A stretch of 8,632 nucleotides of DNA from Candidatus Glassiibacteriota bacterium. Lineage in GTDB: Bacteria > Gemmatimonadota > Glassbacteria > GWA2-58-10. The position numbers and the translations under genes were made by a program. The notes under the pieces were generated by a model. The model saw nothing but the letters and a program-made list of their open reading frames with translations. It was not told where the DNA came from and did not search any database. The stretch lies in the NCBI GenBank assembly GCA_016934095.1, contig JAFGTO010000129.1, positions 1 through 8,632 on the forward strand. The letters are read 5' to 3'. Each line of letters starts with the position of its first letter. The first letter of the stretch is position 1. Shown piece by piece: positions 1-5,638 of the stretch.

Positions 1-173
1 ATGGGACTATCACGGAGTTCGAGCTGCTGGGCTACTCCGGCCACGAGTCGCTGAAAAATACCAGCGTCAATGCAATAAACGCCTCGGTGCCGTTCCTGCC
101 GCTGCCCAGCGATTTCCCAGAGGACTGCCTGGGAATTACAGTCGGTTTCTATTACAATGAATTCATCAATTAA
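1..173 (+). CDS. tonB: TonB-family energy transducer, C-terminal end (5' partial)
   Basis: This is the last 56 codons of a gene that begins before the window, read from the first full codon at position 3 to the TAA at 171-173. The translated end has the usual TonB C-terminal pattern: a glycine/serine turn before a helix (residues reading SGHESLKN), an Ala-Ile-Asn-Ala helix, the short PFLPLPSDFP segment, and a last beta strand ending GITVGFYYN. In the family this periplasmic domain contacts the TonB box of outer-membrane receptors and delivers energy from ExbB/ExbD. ExbB starts only 32 nt downstream, which supports the call and suggests one operon in the order tonB-exbB-exbD, a variant of the common order. 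The membrane anchor and proline-rich spacer lie outside the window, so the subtype cannot be judged. Confidence 0.85.
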   Translation, partial: GTITEFELLGYSGHESLKNTSVNAINASVPFLPLPSDFPEDCLGITVGFYYNEFIN

Positions 174-205
174 CCCCGAAAGCTCATCCAAGGTAAGGAG
201 AAAAA

Positions 206-853
206 ATGCTGGAGCTTTTCAAACAGGGTGGGATCTTGATGTACCCTCTGGCACTCTGCTCGGTAATGGCAGTAGCGATCATCCTCGAGCGCTGGTATAA
301 CCTTCGCCACTCCGGGGTCATCCGCTCGGAGATCATCCAGGTCATCGAGAACATCAAGGGACCGGAGGACCTGGGCCTGGCGTATTCGATCTGCGAGAAG
401 AACCCGGGGCCTTTCTCGAGCATCGTGCTGACCGCACTCCGGATGAAAGACCTGCCCAAGGAAGAAATAAAGGAGGCCATCCTGGATGCCGGGCGCCAGC
501 AGACGCGGCGCCTGGAACGGGGACTGGTGGTGCTGGAGACGGTTGCCGGGATTTCGCCGCTGCTGGGGATCCTGGGCACGGTTTTCGGCATGATCACCAT
601 CTTCCACGACATCACCCAGTTCGGCATCGGCCAGGCCAGCGCCCTGGCCAGCGGCATCCAACTGGCCCTGATCACCACCGCCACCGGCCTGTGTATCGGC
701 ATCCCGGCCCTGGTGGGTTTCAACTACTTCACCAACAAGGTGGAAGGCCTGGTGCTGGAGCTCGAATACTATGCCGGAGTGCTCCTGAACAAGCTCGACA
801 GCTTCCAGCAGGCGCGACCCGCTTTCAGCCCTAAGCGGAAAGGGGCCAAGTGA
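206..853 (+). CDS. exbB: ExbB/TolQ/MotA-family proton channel protein
   Basis: This 215-residue inner-membrane protein matches the ExbB/TolQ family in length and layout. A first membrane segment lies near residues 9-29, followed by a charged cytoplasmic stretch (about 30-105). Two further membrane helices lie near 107-134, with the family-typical glycine-rich GISPLLGILGTVFGM segment, and near 150-175, with the ALITTATGL threonine-rich segment that lines the proton path. With ExbD it forms the proton-driven motor that energises TonB. The ATG at 206 has AAGGAG five nt upstream. It follows a TonB-type gene and its stop codon overlaps the exbD start (TGATG), so the three are probably translated as a coupled unit. 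TolQ is the main alternative, but the TonB-type neighbour favours ExbB. Confidence 0.93.
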   Translation: MLELFKQGGILMYPLALCSVMAVAIILERWYNLRHSGVIRSEIIQVIENIKGPEDLGLAYSICEKNPGPFSSIVLTALRMKDLPKEEIKEAILDAGRQQTRRLERGLVVLETVAGISPLLGILGTVFGMITIFHDITQFGIGQASALASGIQLALITTATGLCIGIPALVGFNYFTNKVEGLVLELEYYAGVLLNKLDSFQQARPAFSPKRKGAK

Positions 854-1275
854 TGCAGTTCGTTACCCGTCAGCGAAAAATGGCCACCATCAATATTATT
901 TCCCTGGTGGATGTGGTTTTCCTGCTGCTGATCTTTTTTACGGTGACTGCCACCTTCATGGACCAGCCCGCGCTCAAGCTCGACCTGCCGGAAGCCAGCG
1001 CCGAGCCGCAGCCATCGGAAAGCCCCCAGGGCCTGACAGTCTACCTCACCGAGGACGGCCAGCTCTTTTTCGGCGACCAGCCGATCCGGGCCGAAGACCT
1101 GAAGGAATTGATCGGGGAAAGCCTGGGCCGGGGCGATGAGAGCAGGCTGACCATCAAGGCGGACCGCGGGGTGATCCACGGCAGGGTGGTGGAGGTCATG
1201 GACATCGCCCACCGCAGCGGTATCAAGGTGGTGACTATCGGCACCCGGACTCCCGAGAAAAAGGCCTCTCCCTGA
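853..1275 (+). CDS. exbD: ExbD/TolR-family biopolymer transport protein
   Basis: The 140-residue protein has a short basic cytoplasmic tail, one membrane helix at about residues 14-34, and a periplasmic domain for the rest, as expected for ExbD/TolR. The helix carries the family's essential acid, Asp20, in SLVDVVFLLLIFF; this residue takes part in proton translocation. I chose the ATG at 853 rather than the GTG at 850 because it gives the classic TGATG overlap with the exbB stop and places AAAGGGG seven nt upstream; starting at 850 would add a single residue. It is the last gene of the operon and is followed by a strong hairpin. The partner proteins are ExbB (immediately upstream) and the TonB-like protein. 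Confidence 0.92.
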   Translation: MQFVTRQRKMATINIISLVDVVFLLLIFFTVTATFMDQPALKLDLPEASAEPQPSESPQGLTVYLTEDGQLFFGDQPIRAEDLKELIGESLGRGDESRLTIKADRGVIHGRVVEVMDIAHRSGIKVVTIGTRTPEKKASP

Positions 1276-1335
1276 GGCCGGTGCCGGGTCCCCCGAAAAA
1301 ACTACTGTCAGACTTCTCCCTGCCTTCAGAAAAAT

Positions 1336-1368
1336 GAACCGGCTGCCGGGTTTCCCGGCAGCCGGTTC
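1336..1368. terminator. Strong hairpin after exbD, probable terminator
   Basis: A perfect 15-bp inverted repeat (GAACCGGCTGCCGGG / CCCGGCAGCCGGTTC) surrounds a TTT loop, 60 nt after the exbD stop. The downstream T-run on the + strand is poor (TTGCATTT), while the - strand reading is followed by ATTTTT, so it may work in both directions or mainly protect RNA ends. It separates the exb operon from the AT-rich unit that follows. Confidence 0.75.
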
Positions 1369-1449
1369 TTGCATTTCCGGCACTTGGTAGCTGATACCGG
1401 TCTTGCACTGAAGAAAAGAAGGTCTTTTTTTCATGAATAAAATAACTTC

Positions 1450-1478
1450 TTGACTTTTGTGTTTCAATATATTAAAAT
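1450..1478 (+). promoter_or_regulatory. Predicted sigma70-type promoter for the lipoprotein gene
   Basis: The -35 box TTGACT (1450-1455) and the -10 box TAAAAT (1473-1478) are each one base from consensus and are separated by exactly 17 nt in AT-rich DNA. Transcription would start near 1485, giving a leader of about 100 nt before the ATG at 1587. AT-rich DNA produces such matches by chance more easily, but the spacing and position after a terminator support it. Confidence 0.65.
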
Positions 1479-1549
1479 ATAAACATAAAATGTTTTTTTA
1501 TTTTTTCAAATTTCTTTTAATTCATATACCTATAAAGGAGGCTACATTA

Positions 1550-1572
1550 TTAATTAATTTAGCATTAATTAA
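1550..1572 (+). repeat. AT-only inverted repeat next to the ribosome binding site
   Basis: TTAATTAAT (1550-1558) and ATTAATTAA (1564-1572) form a perfect 9-bp inverted repeat around TTAGC, ending four nt before the GGAGGG at 1576-1581 that serves the lipoprotein start. It could be a protein binding site or a weak hairpin in the leader. A second strong Shine-Dalgarno-like AAAGGAGG (1534-1541) lies just before it with no start codon at a proper distance. Confidence 0.45.
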
Positions 1573-1586
1573 AATGGAGGGATAAA

Positions 1587-2384
1587 ATGAGATTTAAAAA
1601 GATTTTTATTGTATTGTTATCTTTACTTGTTGTTGGTTGTAAAGACCAAGATTCAAATACTGTATCCAGCCCTGTTCTAAGTTCATCTGATGTAATATCA
1701 GAAAATATCGAAATAGAATTATGCCCGGAATTTCAATTATTTATGCAGTCAATGCCCACTCCTATTTCTGTGGATACAATCATAGGCATAGTTGAACCCT
1801 GGGATGGTGTAAGTGAATTTGAATCGGGGAAAGCATATAGCTTAACACTGGAACAGGCTAAAAGAGTTCTTGCAGACGATCAGGAGATATTAGAATCTTT
1901 AGAGAAAGTTGAAGAAATAAGGAAAGCCAAGAGAGAGATTTCCAGTGTAAAAGAATCCAGAGAAATTGTTTTTAAAAGTCTTATTTTTACCTACGACCCA
2001 GCGGATTTTCCGGAAAATAACGACGCTGAGCTTTCTTCTACAACATATTGTGCTTATGGTTTATGGGCTAGTCAGGAACATTACTGCGATGAGGAATGGG
2101 GAATATTAAAATATTACTGGTGGACCCACCAACCGGCTTGGCCATCTGATGGTAGAAAATCACATTGGCATTATGGTATGGATCCTGAAGGTGGACCAGC
2201 AATTGCAAGATATTTCTATAATTATGATAATAATGCCAAAACGGTGTATAGCATGGCTGATCCTTATTGCGGAATTTATTACGTTTGTCAAAATTGCTAT
2301 GCCAGAGTACCTCAAGACACTTTAGGCCAAGGACCGGTAGTATGTTACCACGGAAATGATTGTTTTTATTGTAAATGTCCATGA
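1587..2384 (+). CDS. Cysteine-rich lipoprotein of unknown function
   Basis: I do not recognise the family. The 265-residue product starts with a lipoprotein signal: basic MRFKK, a hydrophobic core, and a lipobox VVGC with Cys18 as the lipidated residue. A low-complexity Ser-rich linker follows (to about 40), then a charged helix, perhaps a coiled coil, at about 87-128. Next is a domain very rich in Trp, Tyr and His (about 154-223), and last a cysteine-dense tail. The tail holds two copies of the spacing C-x5-C-x2-C (Cys228/234/237 and Cys253/259/262), with Cys264 one residue on. In all there are ten Cys besides Cys18, also at 46, 155 and 167, which suggests disulfides or a metal site in an exported protein. 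GGAGGG lies five nt before the ATG. The gene is clearly more AT-rich than its neighbours, which points to transfer. It may be co-transcribed with the gene 53 nt downstream. Confidence 0.8.
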   Translation: MRFKKIFIVLLSLLVVGCKDQDSNTVSSPVLSSSDVISENIEIELCPEFQLFMQSMPTPISVDTIIGIVEPWDGVSEFESGKAYSLTLEQAKRVLADDQEILESLEKVEEIRKAKREISSVKESREIVFKSLIFTYDPADFPENNDAELSSTTYCAYGLWASQEHYCDEEWGILKYYWWTHQPAWPSDGRKSHWHYGMDPEGGPAIARYFYNYDNNAKTVYSMADPYCGIYYVCQNCYARVPQDTLGQGPVVCYHGNDCFYCKCP

Positions 2385-2437
2385 TTTGTTTAAACCAATT
2401 ACCCCTTATACATAGGTCTATTAGAAAGGAGATTAAA

Positions 2438-3208
2438 ATGAGCAAGAAGATTATTTTCGTATTTTTATTATCTTTTTTAATGGCCTGGCCGGTACAGGCA
2501 AAAATGATCGGGGATTTCAATAATGACGGAGAGATAAGCCTGCCGGACGTGATTGCATTTATCATGCACATCATGGACAAGCAGACCGTTCCGGAGATAG
2601 GAACCGAGATAGGCGACAAAACCGAGGTCTCTCCCAATCCCACCATGGGCTTGGAAGGGCCCAACGAGTTCGTGTCGGAGAATAACATAGGGCAACTGAA
2701 CCCTCTGGTGCTGAAAGAGCTGCACAAGCTGATGTCAAAGACCTGGCCTGTTTTTTACGAAAGCGAATCGGGCACAGTAGATGGCGATTCTCATGGCTTT
2801 GCGGAGGTTTTTCTTACTTCTAATGATCACATTCAGGAAGGCGACCGGGAACCGCCCAGGGCGGAGTTCACCGCAGTCTTCTACGATTACTCGGATGACG
2901 GAGAGCTTTTTCTCGGCGGAAGGATGAATTATTACAGCGATAAACGGGTGACCGAATCGGAGATGCAAGAGTTCCAATTATATAACATACTCGGTACTCT
3001 GGTCCTGGCAGGAAGTTATAACGCCCACCTGAGTTATGCTCTGAAAGTGAATTATGATCCGGCCGGCTTCAAGGTACGGGGTCTCTATTCCGTGCTCTCC
3101 TGGAAAAATAAGAACACGGCTATCGTCTCGGGCGGTTTACTTCCCAAGGAACAGGAAATAGGTGGTGAGTACCTGCAGGGCTGGGAAGAACTGGAGATAG
3201 ACTGGTGA
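2438..3208 (+). CDS. Secreted protein with one N-terminal dockerin-like calcium loop
   Basis: The 256-residue product has a signal peptide (basic start, hydrophobic core, likely cleavage after WPVQA at residue 21). The mature protein begins almost directly with D26-x-N28-x-D30-G-E-I-x3-D37, the calcium-binding loop pattern of dockerin type I repeats, followed by a hydrophobic helix. Dockerin domains normally have two such repeats and often sit at the C-terminus; here there is one, at the N-terminus. The remainder (about 50-256) has no cysteine, looks beta-rich with alternating aromatic residues (for example AEFTAVFYDYSDDG), and is not recognised. I chose the ATG at 2438 because AAAGGAG lies just upstream and a signal peptide begins there; an upstream in-frame ATG at 2375 would add residues before the signal peptide. 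The signal-peptide region is AT-rich like the preceding gene, while the body returns to high GC. Confidence 0.8.
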   Translation: MSKKIIFVFLLSFLMAWPVQAKMIGDFNNDGEISLPDVIAFIMHIMDKQTVPEIGTEIGDKTEVSPNPTMGLEGPNEFVSENNIGQLNPLVLKELHKLMSKTWPVFYESESGTVDGDSHGFAEVFLTSNDHIQEGDREPPRAEFTAVFYDYSDDGELFLGGRMNYYSDKRVTESEMQEFQLYNILGTLVLAGSYNAHLSYALKVNYDPAGFKVRGLYSVLSWKNKNTAIVSGGLLPKEQEIGGEYLQGWEELEIDW

Positions 3209-3283
3209 GGGTATATTAGATCCCATTATAAATATTGTCATATTTTTCAGAGAACTGCCGAATACAAGCGGCCGTCAACCGGA

Positions 3284-3310
3284 TGCCTTAAAGGGGCAGC
3301 TTTCTTTTCC
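3284..3310 (+). terminator. Possible weak terminator after the dockerin-loop gene
   Basis: TGCCTT and GGGGCA can pair around AAA (six pairs, two of them G-U), followed by GCTTTCTTTT. It lies 75 nt after the stop at 3208. The stem is short, so this is tentative. The rest of 3209-3441, between converging genes, shows no gene that I can support. Confidence 0.35.
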
Positions 3311-3441
3311 GGTCAATTCGCCTAAGTCTTTGCGAGGCAACCTGTTACTCCCACCTTTGGCAAAGAGGGTCGGGGGATTTCAGGAAACATGCTAAAGTCA
3401 GATTATTAATCCTCTGTGAATGATAAAATGTGTATAAGAAC

Positions 3442-3855
3442 TCAGTCCGGGGAGGGAGCAGCCATCTCATCGGCAATCCGGTGGGACTTGGCATCGGCCC
3501 AGAGCCGCTCGAGCTGGTAAAAATCCCTGGCCTTGGTATCGAAAATGTGGGCTACGAAATCCACGTAATCCAGCAGGACCCAGCTCCCGTTCTCCAGGCC
3601 CTCGACATGCCAGGGATTGATCCCGTATTTCTTTTTCAGCGATTCGATCAAATGCTCGGCCACCGCCCGGACATGGATATCGGTATACCCACCGGCGATC
3701 AGAAAAAAATCCGAAACATCCGAGACCTTCCTCAAATCCAGCACCACTACGTCATCCGCTTTCTTTTCCAAAGAGCTCGCTCCGGCAAAAAAAACCTGTT
3801 CCTCGACAGCTTTTCTCGAATCCCGCCTCCTGGAAGGCCTTCCGGGTCTCGCCAT
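3442..3855 (-). CDS. rsfS: Ribosome silencing factor RsfS (Iojap/YbeB family)
   Basis: RsfS binds ribosomal protein uL14 on the large subunit and blocks joining with the small subunit when nutrients are scarce. The 137-residue product has the family core: DDVVVLDLRKVSDVSDFFLIAGG (about residues 34-56, written here as one continuous conserved block), EGLENGSWVLLDYVDF (85-100) with the following HIF, and R110-x2-Y-x-LE-x-LW near the end. It is somewhat longer than many family members because of a basic N-terminal extension (MARPGRPSRRR) of unknown role. The ATG at 3855-3853 has AAAGGGA five nt upstream (3861-3867 on the complement), and no internal Met offers a better start. In many bacteria rsfS sits beside nadD; here it stands alone with its own promoter. 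Confidence 0.93.
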   Translation of the reverse strand: MARPGRPSRRRDSRKAVEEQVFFAGASSLEKKADDVVVLDLRKVSDVSDFFLIAGGYTDIHVRAVAEHLIESLKKKYGINPWHVEGLENGSWVLLDYVDFVAHIFDTKARDFYQLERLWADAKSHRIADEMAAPSPD

Positions 3856-3913
3856 TCAGTTCCCTTTCGCTCGAATAAGAATCGGTCAAAAATACACAGG
3901 GTCCATCTGATTA

Positions 3914-3942
3914 ATTATGCGAAACGTAGTCCGGTATGTCAA
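3914..3942 (-). promoter_or_regulatory. Predicted sigma70-type promoter for rsfS
   Basis: Read on the complement, TTGACA (3942-3937) and CATAAT (3919-3914) are separated by 17 nt. The -35 box is a perfect match and the -10 box differs by one base. The rsfS start codon is about 60 nt downstream. Confidence 0.7.
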
Positions 3943-4010
3943 GGAACCCCGCTTCGCCCTGGTCCACCTCTGTCGCCCGGCCCCCTGATTGGCGGTCAAG
4001 GCGTGTTTTC

Positions 4011-4038
4011 TAAAGTTTTCCCGGCTTTAACCCGAAAT
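4011..4038 (+). promoter_or_regulatory. Candidate sigma28/sigmaD-like promoter
   Basis: TAAAGTTT (4011-4018) is identical to the -35 consensus of flagellar sigma28 promoters. CCCGAAAT (4031-4038) matches five of eight bases of the -10 consensus GCCGATAA, and the spacing TAAA-N16 falls in the range known for sigmaD. It lies 46 nt upstream of the small gene at 4085. The -10 match is only moderate. Confidence 0.45.
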
Positions 4039-4084
4039 TAAAAATAGGGACCGCGCCCGTTCATATGTTACAAGGAGGTAACAA

Positions 4085-4267
4085 ATGACTGGGTTCAATG
4101 TGTCAACTGATTTTGAGAACCTGGGCCAGGTACAGCTTCAGGTCCGGAAAATCAAAATGGCGACACTCGAGAATGCCTCCAAGGTCTTGCTGGCGAAAAT
4201 GCCCAACAGGTTTTTCAGCCAGGTGTCCAGCAGGGGCAGGGTAGGCACTCTCAACCTGGTAGCCTGA
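4085..4267 (+). CDS. Small 60-residue protein, possible YjfB-like motility protein
   Basis: The reading frame encodes 60 residues and is supported by an excellent ribosome binding site (AAGGAGG at 4072-4078, six nt before the ATG), a promoter candidate upstream and a terminator 55 nt downstream. There is no signal peptide or membrane segment. No family is recognised with confidence. It has QVQ at residues 15-17, Met25, Glu29-Asn30, Lys33, Leu35-Leu36 and an ending GTLNLVA. The convergent small protein at 4590-4778 has QVQ at 15-17, Met25, Glu30-Asn31, Lys34, Leu35-Leu36 and an ending GKIVDVIA, so the two may be distant relatives. If so, this would be a second small motility-associated protein. 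With so short a sequence the likeness could be chance. Confidence 0.7.
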   Translation: MTGFNVSTDFENLGQVQLQVRKIKMATLENASKVLLAKMPNRFFSQVSSRGRVGTLNLVA

Positions 4268-4322
4268 CCGGCCGCAGGCACCAAACCTCGACAATGCCCG
4301 GGAAAATACCGACCCTCGACAC

Positions 4323-4355
4323 AAAGCCCGCCTTGATCGGCGGGCTTTTGTTTTG
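4323..4355 (+). terminator. Intrinsic terminator of the small gene at 4085
   Basis: AAAGCCCGCC (4323-4332) pairs perfectly with GGCGGGCTTT (4339-4348) around TTGATC, followed by TTGTTTT. This is a textbook rho-independent terminator 55 nt after the stop codon. Confidence 0.85.
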
Positions 4356-4386
4356 CCCCGGCAGCGGTGTAAAACATAATATAAGC

Positions 4387-4414
4387 GGGCAGACACAGGG
4401 GTCTGCCCCTACAG
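4387..4414. repeat. Palindromic intergenic repeat (REP-like)
   Basis: GGGCAGAC (4387-4394) and GTCTGCCC (4401-4408) form an 8-bp stem around ACAGGG, followed by CTACA. Read on the complement it begins TGTAGGGGCAGACCCC, a form I associate with palindromes scattered between genes in several bacterial genomes. Only one copy is in this window, so repeat status rests on that resemblance. Confidence 0.45.
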
Positions 4415-4488
4415 ATGTTACGTCAATTTGTGAATAATTCGGGATAATTATATTTTCAAAAATCATCAGGCCTTGGAAATATTACCAT

Positions 4489-4523
4489 AAAAAAAGCCGG
4501 GCCCTATGCAAATAAGGACCGGC
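4489..4523 (-). terminator. Intrinsic terminator of the YjfB-like gene
   Basis: On the complement, GCCGGTCCTTAT and ATAGGGCCCGGC pair (one mismatch and one G-U) around a four-base loop (4508-4511) and run into seven Ts (4495-4489). It lies 67 nt past the stop codon at 4590. Together with the + strand terminator at 4323-4355 it closes both convergent units. Confidence 0.8.
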
Positions 4524-4589
4524 CGGTTATCATTTACGTAGCAATAAGTTACAATTGGATATCTTTTTAATATCCGTTTGTTAGTTATT

Positions 4590-4778
4590 TCAGGCGATTA
4601 CATCCACAATTTTTCCCAGGCTGTCGTTCTTTCCCCCCTGCATCTTCTCTCTCAGCTCATCCAGGCCCTCGAGCAGCTTGAGGAAATTCTCAGCCTGGTA
4701 GTCCATCACCTTGCGCTGCATGGTCGCCTGTACCTGCAGGGCCAGGCCCGCACTCTCCAAGGCGCTCATCGAATCCAT
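4590..4778 (-). CDS. YjfB-like small putative motility protein
   Basis: The 62-residue product lacks a signal peptide and membrane segment and is probably one or two cytoplasmic helices. The stretch GLALQVQATMQRKVMDYQ (residues 11-28) followed by AENFLKLLE (29-37), and the ending SLGKIVDVIA, resemble the YjfB family: small proteins with a QVxxxMLKKxMD-type helix and a terminal G-x2-ID motif. In Bacillus subtilis yjfB belongs to the sigmaD motility regulon, but its molecular role is not established. Here a sigmaD-type promoter candidate lies upstream, which supports the call independently. I chose the ATG at 4778; a second ATG three codons later is possible. The Shine-Dalgarno match is weak (GGGGAT). 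The gene is followed by a good terminator. Confidence 0.65.
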   Translation of the reverse strand: MDSMSALESAGLALQVQATMQRKVMDYQAENFLKLLEGLDELREKMQGGKNDSLGKIVDVIA

Positions 4779-4887
4779 CGGGTAAGATCCCCTGATAAAG
4801 GCTCAAACCGCCGCTGCCCGGGGCGCCAAGCCGGGGAACGGGCAGCTTTTCGATGCTGAAAACCTAAAAAACAGGCGCTACTAATAT

Positions 4888-4915
4888 ATATCGGCAGGAA
4901 GCCTGAAGAACTTGA
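4888..4915 (-). promoter_or_regulatory. Candidate sigma28/sigmaD-type promoter for the YjfB-like gene
   Basis: On the complement, TCAAGTTC (4915-4908) lies 12 nt before GCCGATAT (4895-4888). The -10 box is an exact match to the B. subtilis sigmaD consensus, and TCAA-N16 differs from the -35 consensus TAAA by one base. A leader of about 100 nt follows, with an 8-bp inverted repeat (GCTGCCCG / CGGGCAGC at 4813-4820 and 4839-4846). Confidence 0.55.
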
Positions 4916-4999
4916 AAATCTTCCCGGCCTGACCCGGCCGGCTGCACGGATGGGAATAAAATGCTGCGGGCGGGCCTGAGCCCGGGCTAGCCCCTCCCC

Positions 5000-5623
5000 T
5001 TATTCCCGGCCGCCTTCCCAGGGCTCGACCAGGGACTGCGGCACGGACAGGCGGTCCAGCACCCGGGCCACGATAAAATCCACCAGGTCCGCGATGGTCT
5101 GCGGCCGGTGGTAGAACGCCGGGCTGGCCGGCAGCACGATCGCCCCGGCCAGGGTGGCCGAGCGCATGTTCTCGATCTGGGTCAGGCTGTAGGGCGACTC
5201 TCGCACCACCAGCAGCAGCGGCCGCCGCTCCTTGAGCATCACCTCGGCCGAGCGCTCTATCAGGCTGCGGCAGGCCCCGCACGCCACCGCGCTCAGGGTC
5301 TTGGTGCTGCAGGGGCAGATCACCATCCCGCGTACCGGGTAGCTCCCGCTCGACGGCTGGGCGCCGAGGTCATCGTTCTCGAACAGCCTGATACCATCGG
5401 CGGAGGCTTCCCGCCCGGCCAGGTAAGCCGCAACACCGGCCCAGTCGGCTATGCCGGCCTCGCGCCGGAGCAGGTCCCAGCCGTGGCGGCTGACCACCAG
5501 GTCCACCGGCACCCGCTGCTGGCACAGCCGGCGAAGGAGCTCCAGGGCGTAGGGCGCCCCGCTGGCCCCGGTAAGCGCCAGTACCACCGGGTTATTCCCG
5601 GACCGTGTTTTCGAGGCTTCCAA
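5000..5623 (-). CDS. ubiX: UbiX-family flavin prenyltransferase
   Basis: UbiX joins a dimethylallyl group to reduced FMN to make the prenylated-FMN cofactor needed by UbiD decarboxylases. The 207-residue product shows the family motifs in order: the FMN-binding GASGAPY (19-25), SSGSYPVRGMVICPCSTKTL (91-110), the RESPYS segment (141-146; related proteins have RETPL), and SPAFYHRPQTI (168-177) near the end, where the phosphate of the prenyl donor is bound. The start appears to be a TTG at 5623, with GGGGGAT about seven nt upstream; there is no ATG or GTG in a sensible place. The gene follows ubiA by 15 nt and is the last of the ubiD-ubiA-ubiX operon. GC-rich inverted repeats follow the TAA, but I see no convincing T-run terminator. 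Confidence 0.93.
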   Translation of the reverse strand: MEASKTRSGNNPVVLALTGASGAPYALELLRRLCQQRVPVDLVVSRHGWDLLRREAGIADWAGVAAYLAGREASADGIRLFENDDLGAQPSSGSYPVRGMVICPCSTKTLSAVACGACRSLIERSAEVMLKERRPLLLVVRESPYSLTQIENMRSATLAGAIVLPASPAFYHRPQTIADLVDFIVARVLDRLSVPQSLVEPWEGGRE

Positions 5624-5638
5624 GGCGATCCCCCGGTT

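Noticed and set aside
1534..1560. Strong AAAGGAGG at 1534 as the ribosome binding site of a tiny gene
   Set aside because: No ATG, GTG or TTG lies at a workable distance; the nearest ATG is over 30 nt away and gives only three codons.
2068..2727. 219-codon open frame on the - strand across the lipoprotein/dockerin-loop junction
   Set aside because: It spans two supported + strand genes and their spacer, with no recognisable protein features beyond a hydrophobic run that is the complement of the signal-peptide region.
3310..3375. Segment on the - strand resembling part of a cyclic-di-GMP riboswitch (CGCAAAG near TTAGGCG, with GGTGGGA upstream)
   Set aside because: The order and spacing do not fit the GEMM consensus, the GGCAAACC element is missing, and no gene lies downstream on that strand.
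3430..4041. 203-codon open frame on the + strand over rsfS
   Set aside because: It is an antisense shadow of rsfS, whose family motifs and promoter on the - strand are clear.
4813..4854. GCTGCCCG...CGGGCAGC repeat followed by TTTT on the + strand as a terminator
   Set aside because: No + strand gene ends nearby, since the last one is already closed by the terminator at 4323-4355, and the loop is 18 nt. It is better seen as part of the - strand leader.
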